From contig JABAKD010000013.1 of NCBI GenBank assembly GCA_012845835.1, positions 11,293,201 through 11,357,200 on the forward strand: a stretch of DNA of 64,000 bases, written 5' to 3'. The notes under the pieces were generated by a model. The model was not told the origin of the DNA. It did not search any database and saw only the letters and a program-made list of their open reading frames with translations. This DNA comes from Undaria pinnatifida. Lineage: Eukaryota; Sar; Phaeophyceae; Laminariales; Alariaceae. Both the position numbers and the translations under genes were made by a program. Positions 10,701 to 18,815 of the stretch are shown piece by piece. Numbering within the stretch: position 1 is the stretch's first letter; each line of letters starts with the position of its first letter.

Positions 10701-13190
10701 GCACGAAGGAACAGGGCGCCGTTCATGTGACGCGTTTAATGTATGCCGCCCTTGGTGCTTACCTCTCTCTCTCTACGCCTTCGCGCCCATCAACACCGCA
10801 AAATTCGTGTATCTAGGACGATACAGAAAACACTTCGCGCGTCACCGTATAGTACCTGGCGAGATGGCCGCGAACGAAGCGCTGAATGACGGGCGGAATC
10901 ACCCTGAATCTGCACCATTTCGGCCTCCAGATCACCATGCGCGCGAAACTCTGAGCCACGATCGTCTGCAAGACACGACAAAATCAGCGGGGTTTGCGCA
11001 GAGGCCCAAGTTTTGCAAGGTATGACGAGTGAGGAGCGCTGGGGTTAGAGGTGGAGAGCGATTTTTTGTTATCTCGTTACGTAATAAGGTTGTTCATGCC
11101 GGCGTGATCGGGAGTTAGTTAGCTTAGTTTAGCGATCAAGACTACGCTTTGGGGGGGATACCTCCTTTTTCGCTACTGGGTCTAAGCCACTCGTACGAGT
11201 GATTCTCTACCTCCCAGACCATGAAACTTGTACATTGTAAGTGTTGTTTTTTTTTCGCAGCGCAGCTTATCATTTCCGTTGAAGATTCGCATCACGATGT
11301 TAAAAAACAGCACGAAGGCTTTTAAGACCCGCAGGCATTTAAGACCGAAAAAAAACCGCCGGGTCGCTCGCGCGAGTGACCCCAAGCCACTGCGAAAAAA
11401 AAAAAAAAGTGACCCCCCTACCGTAGCCTTGGTCATTTTTATTTTATTCTTGTGCCACCCGATGATGTGCAGCACCACGAGTTTCAAGGTCAATCGTTCA
11501 TTAAAAAAAATATTCACAGAAACAAAAATGTGTGAAGTGCCAGAGCAACACCAGTTTTTTCAAATATACACAGGCATGGCGAGTGTTATGGTATCCCCTC
11601 TTTGCCCAAATACTACTACACCAGTGCGGTTGGTGTTAAGCGGAGGCGATTTATCCTAAAACATATCTTGGTCATCAGGTCGGCATGATCGGGTAGTTTA
11701 CGGTTAACGTGTCGCTGGCCTCTTTTTTCAACTAGTGTAGTCGAGACGCGCGCGCTACGACAGGTGTACAGTTCGTAGGTATCGCTTTCCGGCCAAAGAG
11801 CTAGCGGCGCAGCAGAAGAAGTTCCTAACGCGAGGGGCTCAATATATCACCCGACCTAAACATGCCTTCGAAGACATTCGTTTCGCGCAGAACCCGACCA
11901 ATATTTACATGCGCTGTAGTAGCCCTGAAACACATATACTCGTAAACGTTACCATAGCAACCAACAGTCCCACACCTGAAGAGCTCGACCGCACTACAGA
12001 GGGAACATTTGGATTGTTCTTTTCGGGCTCCTCAATCGAGCAACCACCCGCTTTAGTCGGAACGCCATTATTTCGCGTCTTTACCAGATTAATCGTTAGT
12101 CGACTAGCCCGTGGGCTAGTATTTTCGAAAGCATCATATGCTACGGCATATATGGACCATTTTTTTTCTAATAAGGCTGCTTACCTGTTGAGAACCTCTA
12201 TTTTTGCATAAACACCACTCACAACAAGCGACGTTGCGCACGCCACGTGCAGCTCGTAAATGCGGTTGGAATTCAATACCGTGTCGATCACGTGTGAATA
12301 GCGCTCACACGGCGCGCCGCCCACCATGTGTTTTTTTTTTCTAACGCTCCTAACCTATTGAGAACCTCTATATACCCCCACCCCAAAACCGCTTTTTTTT
12401 GTGTACACTGAACGTGAAACCCGATTCATCTGAACAGACCCCTGAGCTACTGCTGTGCGTACACGAAAAATAAGCATTGATATCAACCATGTAATCGTTT
12501 CCGATGATTTTTGAATCAATAACCTCTTTACAGCCCCAACCCATCCTAACTCTAAGCTATTCATCTCTAAAAGCGGGTTTCCAGTTGTGAGGAGGGGTTA
12601 CGGAGCCCCCGTCGTTCAACAACAAAGTTTAAGCCAAAATTTTCTACCTCCACCGTAGCCCGCGTCTTAAGGCTTATCTTCCGACCTATGCTACCGCGTG
12701 GGGGATCAGTTCTGGGGCACTTTTTTTTTTTTTTGCAGGCGGCTCAGGGGTCACTCGTGCCAAACGACTCCCCTGTTCCGTTGCGGCCGTAACTAGGCCT
12801 TCGTGTCTGTTTTAACCTCGCGATAAGAACCCGCGACGGAATGGTTAGCCGCGCTGCGCCTAGAAAACTACCTAAAGACCTTTCTTGCCGGTGAGGTACA
12901 GAGTCACTCGTGTCAGTGAGGTACAGAGTCACTCGTGCGAGTGATGGAAACCCGGTAGTGAACATGGGGTTTACCCTTTTCTGCCGTGGGCATGGTCGTC
13001 CCGCCGTTTCACGCATCACTATACCTGCTGCTTGAAAAAAACGTATACACGACGGTCGCTCCACATCCGGAAGGCTGTCTGGACTCGCGTGGTCTCTTTT
13101 CTTAAAAGGCGGTAGTAGGTCCTCGTCGGTAGCATGCGCCACCTGGTTTGGATGGCGATGGACGCCGCCCAGAAGCAGCGGCGGTCTTTC
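1599..13190 (-). CDS. IQ-motif repeat protein (ASPM-like), partial gene
   Basis: A split minus-strand gene with recognised exons at 13,190-13,025, 10,965-10,856, 10,507-10,328, 5,163-5,066 and 1,737-1,599. Each has an AG acceptor and a GT donor. Phases join as 2->0, 0->2, 2->2, then (one unfound exon, 2->0), 0->2 and 2->0. Together they encode about eight IQ-like motifs spaced as in ASPM and unconventional myosins: IAIQTRWRMLPTRTYYR, RVQTAFRMWSDRR, VIQRFVRGHLAR, QTAWRGFVARR, VRLQRAWYR, VLLQSWWRL and RLIAMRWLTAR, with IVAQSFARMV as a weaker one. IQ motifs bind calmodulin or light chains, so a cytoskeletal or spindle role is plausible by family but not shown here. Neither the true start nor the stop was found; the gene probably extends beyond the left edge and upstream past 13.2 kb. 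Introns are 0.3-5.2 kb and carry transposon debris. A myosin tail or another IQ-rich protein cannot be excluded. Confidence 0.7.
2333..2665. repeat. (GGGTC)n pentanucleotide array
   Basis: This is nearly pure GGGTC for about 330 bp with rare changes (GGGCC, GGGTT, AGGTC). The same pentamer in degenerate form is present in the related elements at 21,820-22,080 and 43,969-44,179, so the array is an expansion of element sequence and not an independent satellite. Confidence 0.97.
2676..2936. mobile_element. 261-bp MITE with CACACCTCGGACAGAT inverted termini
   Basis: CACACCTCGGACAGAT at 2,676-2,691 is exactly inverted at 2,921-2,936, and flanking AATTTTT-like bases extend the match. The interior is rich in GATCT words, and a decayed relative in opposite orientation lies at about 45,000-45,240 (shared TTTCCTGGGTT, AGGATCTAGAT). 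It is nested inside the GGGTC element. Confidence 0.7.
3336..3515. mobile_element. MITE with TTAAGAGC repeats
   Basis: GGTAGCCCGAATTTAAGAGC at the left is inverted at the right (GGTACCCCGATTTAAGAGC read on the minus strand). TTAAGAGC recurs several times inside. It is about 180 bp with no coding capacity. Confidence 0.6.
3635..3690 (-). pseudogene. Decayed copy of an IQ exon (3' part)
   Basis: Read on the minus strand, this matches the end of the intact exon at 5,163-5,066, including TGGTGGCGGCTT, CGGCCTTTGTCACGAG and the GTACGAGAG donor, but inserted bases break the frame. No function is expected. Confidence 0.6.
3784..3970. mobile_element. 187-bp MITE, GTCCCTCTATAGTGCC termini
   Basis: GTCCCTCTATAGTGCC is inverted at the right end (GGCACTATAGAGGGAC). 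A second copy with GGTCCCTC termini is at 35,851-36,016 and a weaker relative at about 33,800-33,955. The word AAGCGATTTCACAGGCACTA is shared between copies. Confidence 0.7.
4205..4425. repeat. Tandem repeat, about 75-85 bp, three units
   Basis: Three successive units share CCCTCTATAAGGCGGTC, TATTGCTC and ACCGCCTTACTGGGG. The start of the unit resembles the terminus of the neighbouring MITE family (TCCCTCTATA), so the array may be derived from it. Confidence 0.75.
4850..5035 (+). repeat. Dispersed SINE-like repeat R5, copy 1
   Basis: It shares GAAAATACGTGGAAGTG, GAGCTTA and TTTTTCTCCATCCGCCGGAG with copies at 22,600-22,840 (minus), 40,150-40,360 and 46,180-46,360. Every copy ends in an A-rich run in its own orientation, which suggests retrotransposition of a short non-coding RNA. 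It abuts an IQ exon. Confidence 0.7.
5066..5163 (-). CDS. IQ gene exon: 32 codons, Arg-rich plus one IQ motif
   Basis: The acceptor is CGACTGCAG and the donor is CATGAG followed by GTACGA. The exon enters in phase 0 and exits after two bases of an Arg codon. The peptide RTYRRIYRRKRRR precedes AAVLLQSWWRLVTGADFV, an IQ motif. The exit phase fits the exon at 1,737. The preceding exon was not found. Confidence 0.65.
5765..5830 (-). pseudogene. Decayed copy of an IQ exon (5' part)
   Basis: On the minus strand CGACCGCAGCGCACC and GACGGATTTACC match the acceptor and first codons of the exon at 5,163, but in-frame stops follow. Confidence 0.55.
6990..7345 (+). pseudogene. LTR-retrotransposon integrase core, frameshifted remnant
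   Basis: Three reading frames in succession give pieces of a DDE integrase: EVLEMDIQDV (first catalytic Asp region), then GNRYLLVVLDRASKFLFG, then LPLAFGLPLSIRSDSLG (second Asp region). This order and wording fit the rve domain of LTR retrotransposons. At least two frameshifts and no surrounding gag or RT mean it is dead. It sits inside an intron of the IQ gene on the opposite strand. Confidence 0.6.
7400..7615. repeat. Dispersed repeat, second copy at 27,715-28,000
   Basis: The words GCGAACGTTTTATGGCTG, GGAAGGATGCTACGAAAA, GATGGCGTCGGCGTGGCAA and GGCCGGGAGCTGGTTTTC align with 27,715-28,000. There a 30-bp piece (CGACACGAGGAAGGATGCTGG) is present three times. Open frames across it are not conserved. 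Confidence 0.65.
8040..8910. repeat. Three related repeat blocks plus (TTG)n tract
   Basis: Blocks near 8,070-8,150, 8,385-8,460 and 8,830-8,920 share GAGAGGAACG, CCGCCA, GACAGGAATAAACATGTTTT and the lead-in CAGTTTTCTGCGGTCATACG. A (TTG)n microsatellite occupies about 8,165-8,212. No coding region is supported. Confidence 0.6.
9560..9870 (-). repeat. Dispersed repeat R2, decayed copy
   Basis: In reverse orientation it carries the R2 signature: GATCGGAGTATCACACACAG, CTTGCAAAG and CTCACAGCTGGAG, plus TTTTGTCCCCCTCGCAAACG. Better copies are at 56,815-57,170, 60,190-60,620 and 63,628-64,000. Confidence 0.75.
10095..10135 (-). pseudogene. Decayed copy of IQ exon 3' end
   Basis: On the minus strand GCGCGCATGGTACAG matches the end of the exon at 10,328 (CGTGCATGGTACAG). 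An in-frame stop precedes it and the GT donor is lost. Confidence 0.45.
10328..10507 (-). CDS. IQ gene exon: 59 codons, two IQ motifs
   Basis: The acceptor is CGGAGGGCAG and the donor is GGTACAG followed by GTACAA. The 180 nt enter needing one base and exit after two bases of Arg. The peptide begins QKVRRMRLARYK, then QTAWRGFVARRCLRM (IQ), then SAAVRLQRAWYR (IQ). Joining to the exon at 10,856 gives RGHLARQKVRRMR, a continuous basic helix. Confidence 0.75.
10605..10690 (-). pseudogene. Partial duplicate of the neighbouring IQ exon
   Basis: About 85 bp repeat the 5' half of the exon at 10,507-10,328: KVHRMRLSRYKGIEVTVGKA against KVRRMRLARYKMIEVTMGKA. The acceptor AG context and everything after FQT are lost. 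The divergence is low, so this is a fairly recent local duplication. Confidence 0.8.
10856..10965 (-). CDS. IQ gene exon: 36 codons, two IQ motifs
   Basis: The acceptor is GTGTCTTGCAG and the donor is CGCCAG followed by GTACTA. It enters in phase 0 and exits after two bases of Arg. The peptide is TIVAQSFARMVIWRPKWC, a short linker, then VIQRFVRGHLAR, a textbook IQ motif. Confidence 0.75.
11188..11380. promoter_or_regulatory. Short palindromes CACTCGTACGAGTG and GTCGCTCGCGCGAGTGAC
   Basis: Perfect or near-perfect palindromes of one recurring type stand at 11,188-11,201 and 11,363-11,380. Others are at 12,928-12,944, 16,456-16,473, 18,746-18,762 and 29,328-29,345. They mark a dispersed repeat and may be hairpin ends or a binding site; function is unknown. 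Confidence 0.4.
11694..12211 (+). CDS. Unassigned open frame, about 170 codons, no clear start
   Basis: The frame is open from 11,694 to a stop at 12,211, with an internal ATG at 11,909. The stretch RFPAKELAAQQKKFLTRG to NPTNIYMRCSSPETHILVNV reads like protein. However, the last 30 codons overlap a sequence repeated at about 12,320-12,375 (TGAGAACCTCTAT), no homologue is recognised, and it lies antisense inside an IQ-gene intron. It could be an old transposon or viral gene piece, or chance. Confidence 0.2.
12735..13005 (+). repeat. Dispersed repeat G, unexpanded copy
   Basis: It carries GGGGTCACTCGTG...CCCCTGTTCC at the left and GAGGTACAGAGTCACTCGTG, GAACATGGGGTTTACCC and GCCGTGGGCATGGTCG at the right. 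The same frame surrounds the (GTTT)n tract at 18.1-18.8 kb and the 48-bp array at 29.3-29.9 kb. Confidence 0.6.
13025..13190 (-). CDS. IQ gene exon: 55 codons, two IQ motifs
   Basis: The acceptor is AAGCATCAG and the donor is AAGCAGCAG followed by GTATAG. It enters needing one base and exits in phase 0. The peptide contains AASIAIQTRWRMLPTRTYYR and TTRVQTAFRMWSDRRVYVFF. The exit phase matches the exon at 10,965. The preceding exon, which must end after two bases, was not found. Confidence 0.75.
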
Positions 13191-13194
13191 CTGA

Positions 13195-14480
13195 TGCTTG
13201 AATCAATCCTGCCGGACGGTAGAGAGAGAGCGGAATCATCAGACTTCTATCCGCAATGACAACAGGAAAACCGACTGCAATCTTGAGAAAATAGTACTAA
13301 TTCGAGACAATCGTTTTGTTTACGCGTTCGAGGAAGGCGCCAGAGGAGGAAATAGAAGCAGGAATCGGGCAGAAACGATTACCACATGAAAGTAGAAAGT
13401 AAGCACAAATGACGTTTTTCTTGCGCCTCGAGCTGAAGCCAAAACATTTGTCAGCATTCGTCCGCAATTACATGACAGGGTGCAGAATAGTTGCAGAAAC
13501 CAATTAGAAACCATTCTTTTCGTTGCACCCGTGTGCAATTTTTTCTGATGCCAGAATCAATCCTACCGGATAAGAGAAAGAAAGAGAGAGAAATCGGAAT
13601 CGTCAACCTCCTCTGTCCGCAATGATACATGACACAGGAAAAACGCCAAAATTATAATCAAACCAAGTTAATTCAAGACAATCATTGCTTTCTCCGTGTT
13701 CGAGGGAGACGCTAGAAGAGGAGTAGAAGCATAAATCGAGCAGAAACCAAGAACATTTTGTCAGCCTTCATCCGCAATTACCACATGAAAGGTTGGAGGA
13801 CGGTAGCAGACACAAAGTGCAAACGACTTTTTTCTTACACCCAAGGCAAAAACCAAGGACACTCGTCAGCCTTTCTCCACAATTTACACAAACGAGTGGA
13901 GAATAGTTGTAGAAACCAAGTAGAAACGTTTTTTTTTGCACCATTGTGCGATTTTTCCTGACGCTGGAGTCTATCCTACCGGATAAGATAAAGGGCAAGA
14001 GAGAAGGCGGAATGAATCATCAGCCTCCTCCGTCCGCAATGGCACATGGCACAGGACAAACACCTAAAATTACAACCAAATAACTTTAATTCAACACAAT
14101 CAATTACTTTCTGTGTTCGAGGGAGACGCTAGGAGAGGAATACAAGCACAAATCGAGCAGAAACCAAGAACTTGTGTCACCCGTCATCCGCAATTGCCAC
14201 ATGAAAGGGTGGAGAATGGCAGTAGAACCTAGGTACAAAACCCCGAGCAATAACCAACAACGTTTTGCCAGCCTTCATCCGCAATCACCGCACGAAAGGC
14301 CGGAAAATAGTGCAGCAGCAAGCAAACCAAATGGAGCTGTTTTGTTTTGTTTTTGCGCCCGCGTACGATTTTGCCTGATGCTAGAACCAATCCTACCGGA
14401 TAGGAGAAAGAGAGAGAAGGCGGAATCATCAGCCTCCTCCTTCGACGCTTACTGCGATAGCGGTGTAGGTTAAAAGCCCG
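13195..14480. repeat. Tandem array, about 420-bp unit, roughly three copies
   Basis: Units starting near 13,545, 13,955 and 14,375 share CCTGATGC, AATCCTACCGGATAAGAG, a GA-rich run, TTCGAGGGAGACGCTAG, GCAGAAACCAAGAAC and CGCAATTACCACATGAAAGG. Read on the minus strand, each unit ends in a pyrimidine run and a CAG like the real acceptor of the exon at 13,190. The array is therefore an expansion of that intron's 3' end. Open frames in it are not conserved between units. Confidence 0.8.
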
Positions 14481-15045
14481 GAATTCTCTCCCGCACGAAT
14501 GCCGCTCGCAATGTCTAGTCAAAGGGTGAATATTTTGTACCATGCTGACCCCCGTGACCAGTGGCAAAGGGTGACATGGCCAGTTTTGTTTTTAACGGCC
14601 TCGGGCTGTCTCTAGAAGCGAAACTCGTCTCGACCAATGACAGGACTTCAATTTTTTCAATAACATTCAGGCTTTTCCAAGCGGGCGAAAAAACAACTTG
14701 CGCCGCATTTTGCACGAACCGGTTGGAGGGATGAGCATTTTATGGGACGAGCAAACAATAAAACAAAAACAGATTCCTTCAACCGAGGTAGAGCCTCAGA
14801 CTAGCAAAAAAGGTTCGCCTCCATCACACCACAAGGACGCATGAAAGGAGGAAGACGAAAACAGCGATGTACTGCTGTGTAGTCGCTACTGAACATTTAT
14901 CGCGACAATAGGCTGCTGTTGCCTATTTCTTAGCAGGATGGCAGTATAAAACCAAGGAGAAACCCAAGAAAACTTGTCAAATCTACATCCACGGGCAGTG
15001 GCACAGGGGAGCCTGGAATGAAGTAGCAGTATAAAACATGCACTA
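14481..15045. other. No gene seen (intron)
   Basis: This is unique-looking sequence between the 420-bp array and the broken exon copy. AGTATAAAACCAAGGAGAAACC near 14,944 and the similar GCAGTATAAAACATG near 15,026 suggest a small duplication. Confidence 0.4.
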
Positions 15046-15135
15046 TCTTGTTGGGATGGCGATGGACGCCGTGGCGTTCAGAAGCCGAGGTAGTCTAACA
15101 ACGGCGGTCTTTCCAGATGTTAGAATCAATCCTGC
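15046..15135 (-). pseudogene. Broken copy of the IQ exon at 13,190
   Basis: On the minus strand GAAAGACCGCCG, then an inserted dozen bases, then GGCGTCCATCGCCATCC reproduces the intact exon's start. A stop codon appears at once. The flanking AATCAATCCTGCCGG is shared too, so intron and exon were copied together. Confidence 0.75.
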
Positions 15136-18089
15136 CGGGCACGAGAGAGAGAGAGAGGAGAGAGAGAGAAAGAGAGAGAGAAGGAGAGAGGAAACGCCAG
15201 CCTCTGTCCACAACGAACTACGCGAGGAGGGGAACGTTAAATCAGGAGGAGCACGGTAGAAATATAGCTTTGCTTGCGTCCGTGTGAATGCACCGCGTTT
15301 CAGAGCTTCTCTTTCAGATTTCCGAAACCACACCAACAACCGTGCGAAGAGCAGCAAAATCGAGCGACGGCACGCCAATCTCGCCGTTGCGCAGTGACAG
15401 CGAAGAAGGGCAAGGTGTACACCGCTTCAGTCGCCTTGCGATTTTGTGGGTTTCGTTTGCTCTTCGTGCCACCGTTTATCAAAAGACAGAGTTCTCTTAC
15501 TTAAAAAGCACGCCTTGTCTCTCCTTTTCAAAATTATTGTCGCGCATGCTCTACACCACTATACCGTTCATCAAGTTCACCAAGATGGAAGTCTCTCACC
15601 TGAAAAGTACGCCTTCTCTCTCCTCTTCAAGGTAAATGTCGCTTAGAGCGCCCCCATGCGGCTTGCTGTAGTGCATGATCAAGAACAGCCGAAACGCCTT
15701 CCACCTTGTTGGTTGGGAGTGGGGCACCATGGTCGGGACGACATTGAGAGGTTCACGTTTTGCACCCAGGCCGTCAGATTGTCCATCGAGTCGCCCTTTT
15801 TTTCGTTTCTCGAATTCAGGTTTGGAGGCAGGTGAAGAGCTCCTCGAACGACGAGCTGTCCGAAAAAGAAAAAGGTGCGAAACCTCACCGTTCCGTGTGC
15901 TGTATTCACTTGGCGTTGCAATGCCACTGAAGTGACCGACCACACGGCGACGCTGGTGCGAATCAATGTCAATTCTTCAAAACCACACAATCTGGAAAAA
16001 AACGCCGGCGAAATAATTTTCTCGCAAACAAGCAAAAAGACACGTTATTGTTGGGTTCGGTTCCCGGACCCTCAAGAATATTCTCTTTCACTTTTCTCGA
16101 AGTCAGGACCAAGGCTGCTGCATGGGGGGGGGGTACTCCGCCAAAAATACTACGAACCATAACGCCGAATTATCTCTGGAACAACAAACAACATATTATT
16201 CTTATACCGGTTCCCGATTCCTACTAATATTTCTCTTTACTTTTCTCGAAGTCAGGATCAAGGCTGCTGTATGGGGGGGGGTACTCTCTTTTAGACCGCC
16301 AGATTTGGGCCTTTCGCCAGAGTGACTGTACCTCGCTGCAACTATTTCTTCGGGCGTTTGGTTTGACGCGGCGTAGTAGCTGATCATTCACTGGCGGTGT
16401 CCTATTGCAAACAAACCAACCAAACAAGAAAAATAAACACGAAAGCCGCAAAAGGAACACTCGCGCGAGTGACCCGCCCGACCTGCTGAAGGAAGAGGCC
16501 CCAAAAAAAGCGCCCCCCCCTCCCACCCACCCACCCGCAGCTTTAGTCTCAGTTTTTTCGGTCGGGTGGAGAGCTCCTCAACTGGGTGCCACCTCTGTTG
16601 TAGCATGTGCCGAAGGGAGATGCACGATATACGATACACGAGCCCAGCTTGATCACGCTTGCGCGCTGCTTCACGCTATTCCTAGATTTTTTGGTAGTAG
16701 GTAAGACCGCGCTTATCGTGTTTTGCTTAGGCCCCTATACCCTTGGCTGGGCCCGAAAAAGGCTGAGTAGGCTTGCACGTGTACCGTTTTCTAGTCATGT
16801 TTTTTTCGTCGTCGCTTGTCTCCGGTACCACTTCTGCAGTGCGTTTGTATTCGCAGACTTGTAAGCCGTTTTCTGTCATTTTTCGTCGCTTGTCTCCGGT
16901 ACGAGTACTACTGCAGTGCGTTTGTATTCGCAGGCTTGTGTGCCGTTTGGTGTATTTTTTTGTCGCTTGTTTCCGGTTCTACTGCGTTGGTAGTTCGCAT
17001 GCGCTTGGGACTTCTCAAAGAGAACCGGATGTAGACAGAGAGTGACTTGATTACAGCACCGGATATGGCAGCCCGAACTGCTTTAGTAGAGGTGATGCGC
17101 TCAAAAGCGCAACGAACCGAGGTGTACGGGACGCGAATACCATGATGATACTTGCACTGATACATACACGCTATTCCTAGATACTGGCAGTTGATCAAGA
17201 CATCCACCTCTCATGTTTTAGGTCGCTGCACCCGGGTCCCCCCAAAATGTTTGAGCCGTTGCGCACCGTTTTTCTGCCATTTGTTTCGCTCAGCTCCGAC
17301 AAAAGTTTGAGCTTGTGAACCGTTTTCTCTGTCATTTGTTTCGCTCACCTCCGATGCTACTGTGCGTTTGTTTGCGCAGGTGCTTTGGATTTGAAAGGTT
17401 GAAAAAATGTCGACAAAAGTGACTTGATTACAGCATAAGCCACAGAAAACAGGGATGTTTCTGAACTCTAGTGTAAGGAGCCGTGCGACATGCGTGCAGC
17501 TTATAACGGGATACCGCCTGACTCAGATCACCTTATCGGGAAACCTCTGCAGTACCTAGGTCCCAAAAGGGCTCTAAACTTGTGGACATGTACCGTTTCT
17601 TGTCAATTGTGTTCGCTCACCTTCGGTACTGTGTTTGTATGCGCAGGGCTGATGCCGCCCTGACGGTGTAAATCTCCATGCGGCAAAAGGCGCGCCAGGT
17701 CGCCAGTCTAGCCCTCAGGATTTTGGGTTTCCTTTTTTTTACGAGTTGCTTTTCATGTTGCGTGTGTGCATTTTTTTATTATGTAGATATCGACCCAGCA
17801 TACAACGGCGAAGGCGGGGAGCGGGCGAAGGAAAAAAGGCAATAATGAGATATTTTGTTTTTCAGATTAAAGCTAAACTATAAATTTGTTCGGGCTGGTT
17901 GGTGCTGCTTGCCGGGTTGATTGCGCGGTGGCTAATTTTTACCTGGTATCTAAACTAGGCTTATACAATCGTTTCAGCTATGAATAGTGGGTGTTGCTTG
18001 CCAGTTGCTTGCGCGGTGCCAAGCAAGCGCCTAGTTAGTTTTCTTTAGGATAATCATTTTCCTACGGCTCAGGGGGGGGGAAGATTTTT
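15136..18089. repeat. Gene-poor stretch with small tandem repeats
   Basis: It holds a GA-rich tract (15,143-15,192), a duplicated 55-65 bp block at 15,486-15,645 and a duplicated block of about 110 bp at 16,045-16,140 / 16,195-16,290 (CTTTTCTCGAAGTCAGGA, AAGGCTGCTG). From about 16,770 to 17,010 there are three units of about 75 bp (GTCGCTTGTCTCCGGTAC, GTGCGTTTGTATTCGCAG), with relatives at 17,250-17,400 and 17,570-17,655. Minus-strand frames at 15,043-15,378 and 16,908-17,207 are open but lack usable splice signals; no gene is supported. Confidence 0.5.
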
Positions 18090-18815
18090 GCGAATGTCTC
18101 GGGGTCACACGCGTTAGTGACGCCCCTGTTCCTTTGCCGTCTTAAGTTTTGTTGCAGATTTTTTGTTTGTTTGTTTGTTTGTTTGTTTGTTTGTTTGTTT
18201 GTTTGTTTGTTTGTTTGTTTGTTTGTTTGTTTGTTTGTTTGTTTGTTTGTTTGTTTGTTTGTTTGTTTGTTTGTTTGTTTGATTGTTTGTTTGTTTGTTT
18301 GTTTGTTTGTTTGTTTGTTTGTTTGTTTGTTTGTTTGTTTGTTTGTTTGTTTGTTTGTTTGTCTGTTTGTCTGTTTGTTTGTTCGTTTGTTCGTTTGTTT
18401 GTTTGTTTGTTTGTTTGTTTGTTTGTTTGTTTGTTTGTTTGTTTGTTTGTTTGTTTGTTTGTTTGTTTGTTTGTTTGTTTGTTTGTTTGTTTGTTTGTTT
18501 GTTTGTTTGTTTGTTTGTTTGTTTGTTTGTTTGTTTGTTTGTTTGTTTGTTTGTTTGTTTGTTTGTTTGTTTGTTTGTTTGTTTGTTTGTTTGTTTGTTT
18601 GTTTGTTTGTTTGTTTGTTCGTTCGTTTGTTTGTTTGTTCGTTTGTTTGTTTTTTGCGAAGTGAATCCGCAACGGAAACGGTTATGTAGCTACGGTGTCG
18701 CCAAGCAAACCTCCTAAAGTATTTTTTCGTCCGTGAGATGCGGGAGTCACTCGTGCGAGTGGCCCAAACTCAGCAATGAAATCCGGGGTAACCCTCTTAC
18801 CGTCCGTGCCTTGGT
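18090..18815 (+). repeat. Dispersed repeat G with expanded (GTTT)n core
   Basis: The left flank GGGGTCACACGCGTTAGTGAC, CCCCTGTTCCTTTGCCGTCTTAAG and the right flank GCCAAGCAAA...GTCACTCGTGCGAGTGG are the same as in the copy at 29.3 kb. Between them GTTT repeats for about 490 bp. The downstream blocks at 19,200-19,440 and 19,570-19,870 are also shared with 30,000-30,560. Confidence 0.8.
18163..18652. repeat. (GTTT)n microsatellite, about 120 units
   Basis: GTTT with rare GATT, GTCT and GTTC variants. Frames encoding Cys-Leu-Phe-Val repeats in one direction and Lys-Gln-Thr-Asn in the other are artefacts of the repeat. Confidence 0.98.

Noticed and set aside
15043-15378. Minus-strand frame with ILLLFARLLVWFRKSERE, suggestive of an IQ helix
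   Set aside because: No acceptor or donor that would keep phase with the IQ exons, and it overlaps the broken exon copy.
16388-16639. Minus-strand HMLQQRWHPVEELSTR, IQ-like
   Set aside because: Isolated match; the available donor gives the wrong phase for the exon at 13,190.
18117-18717. Cys-Leu-Phe-Val and Lys-Gln-Thr-Asn frames
   Set aside because: Direct translations of (GTTT)n on the two strands.
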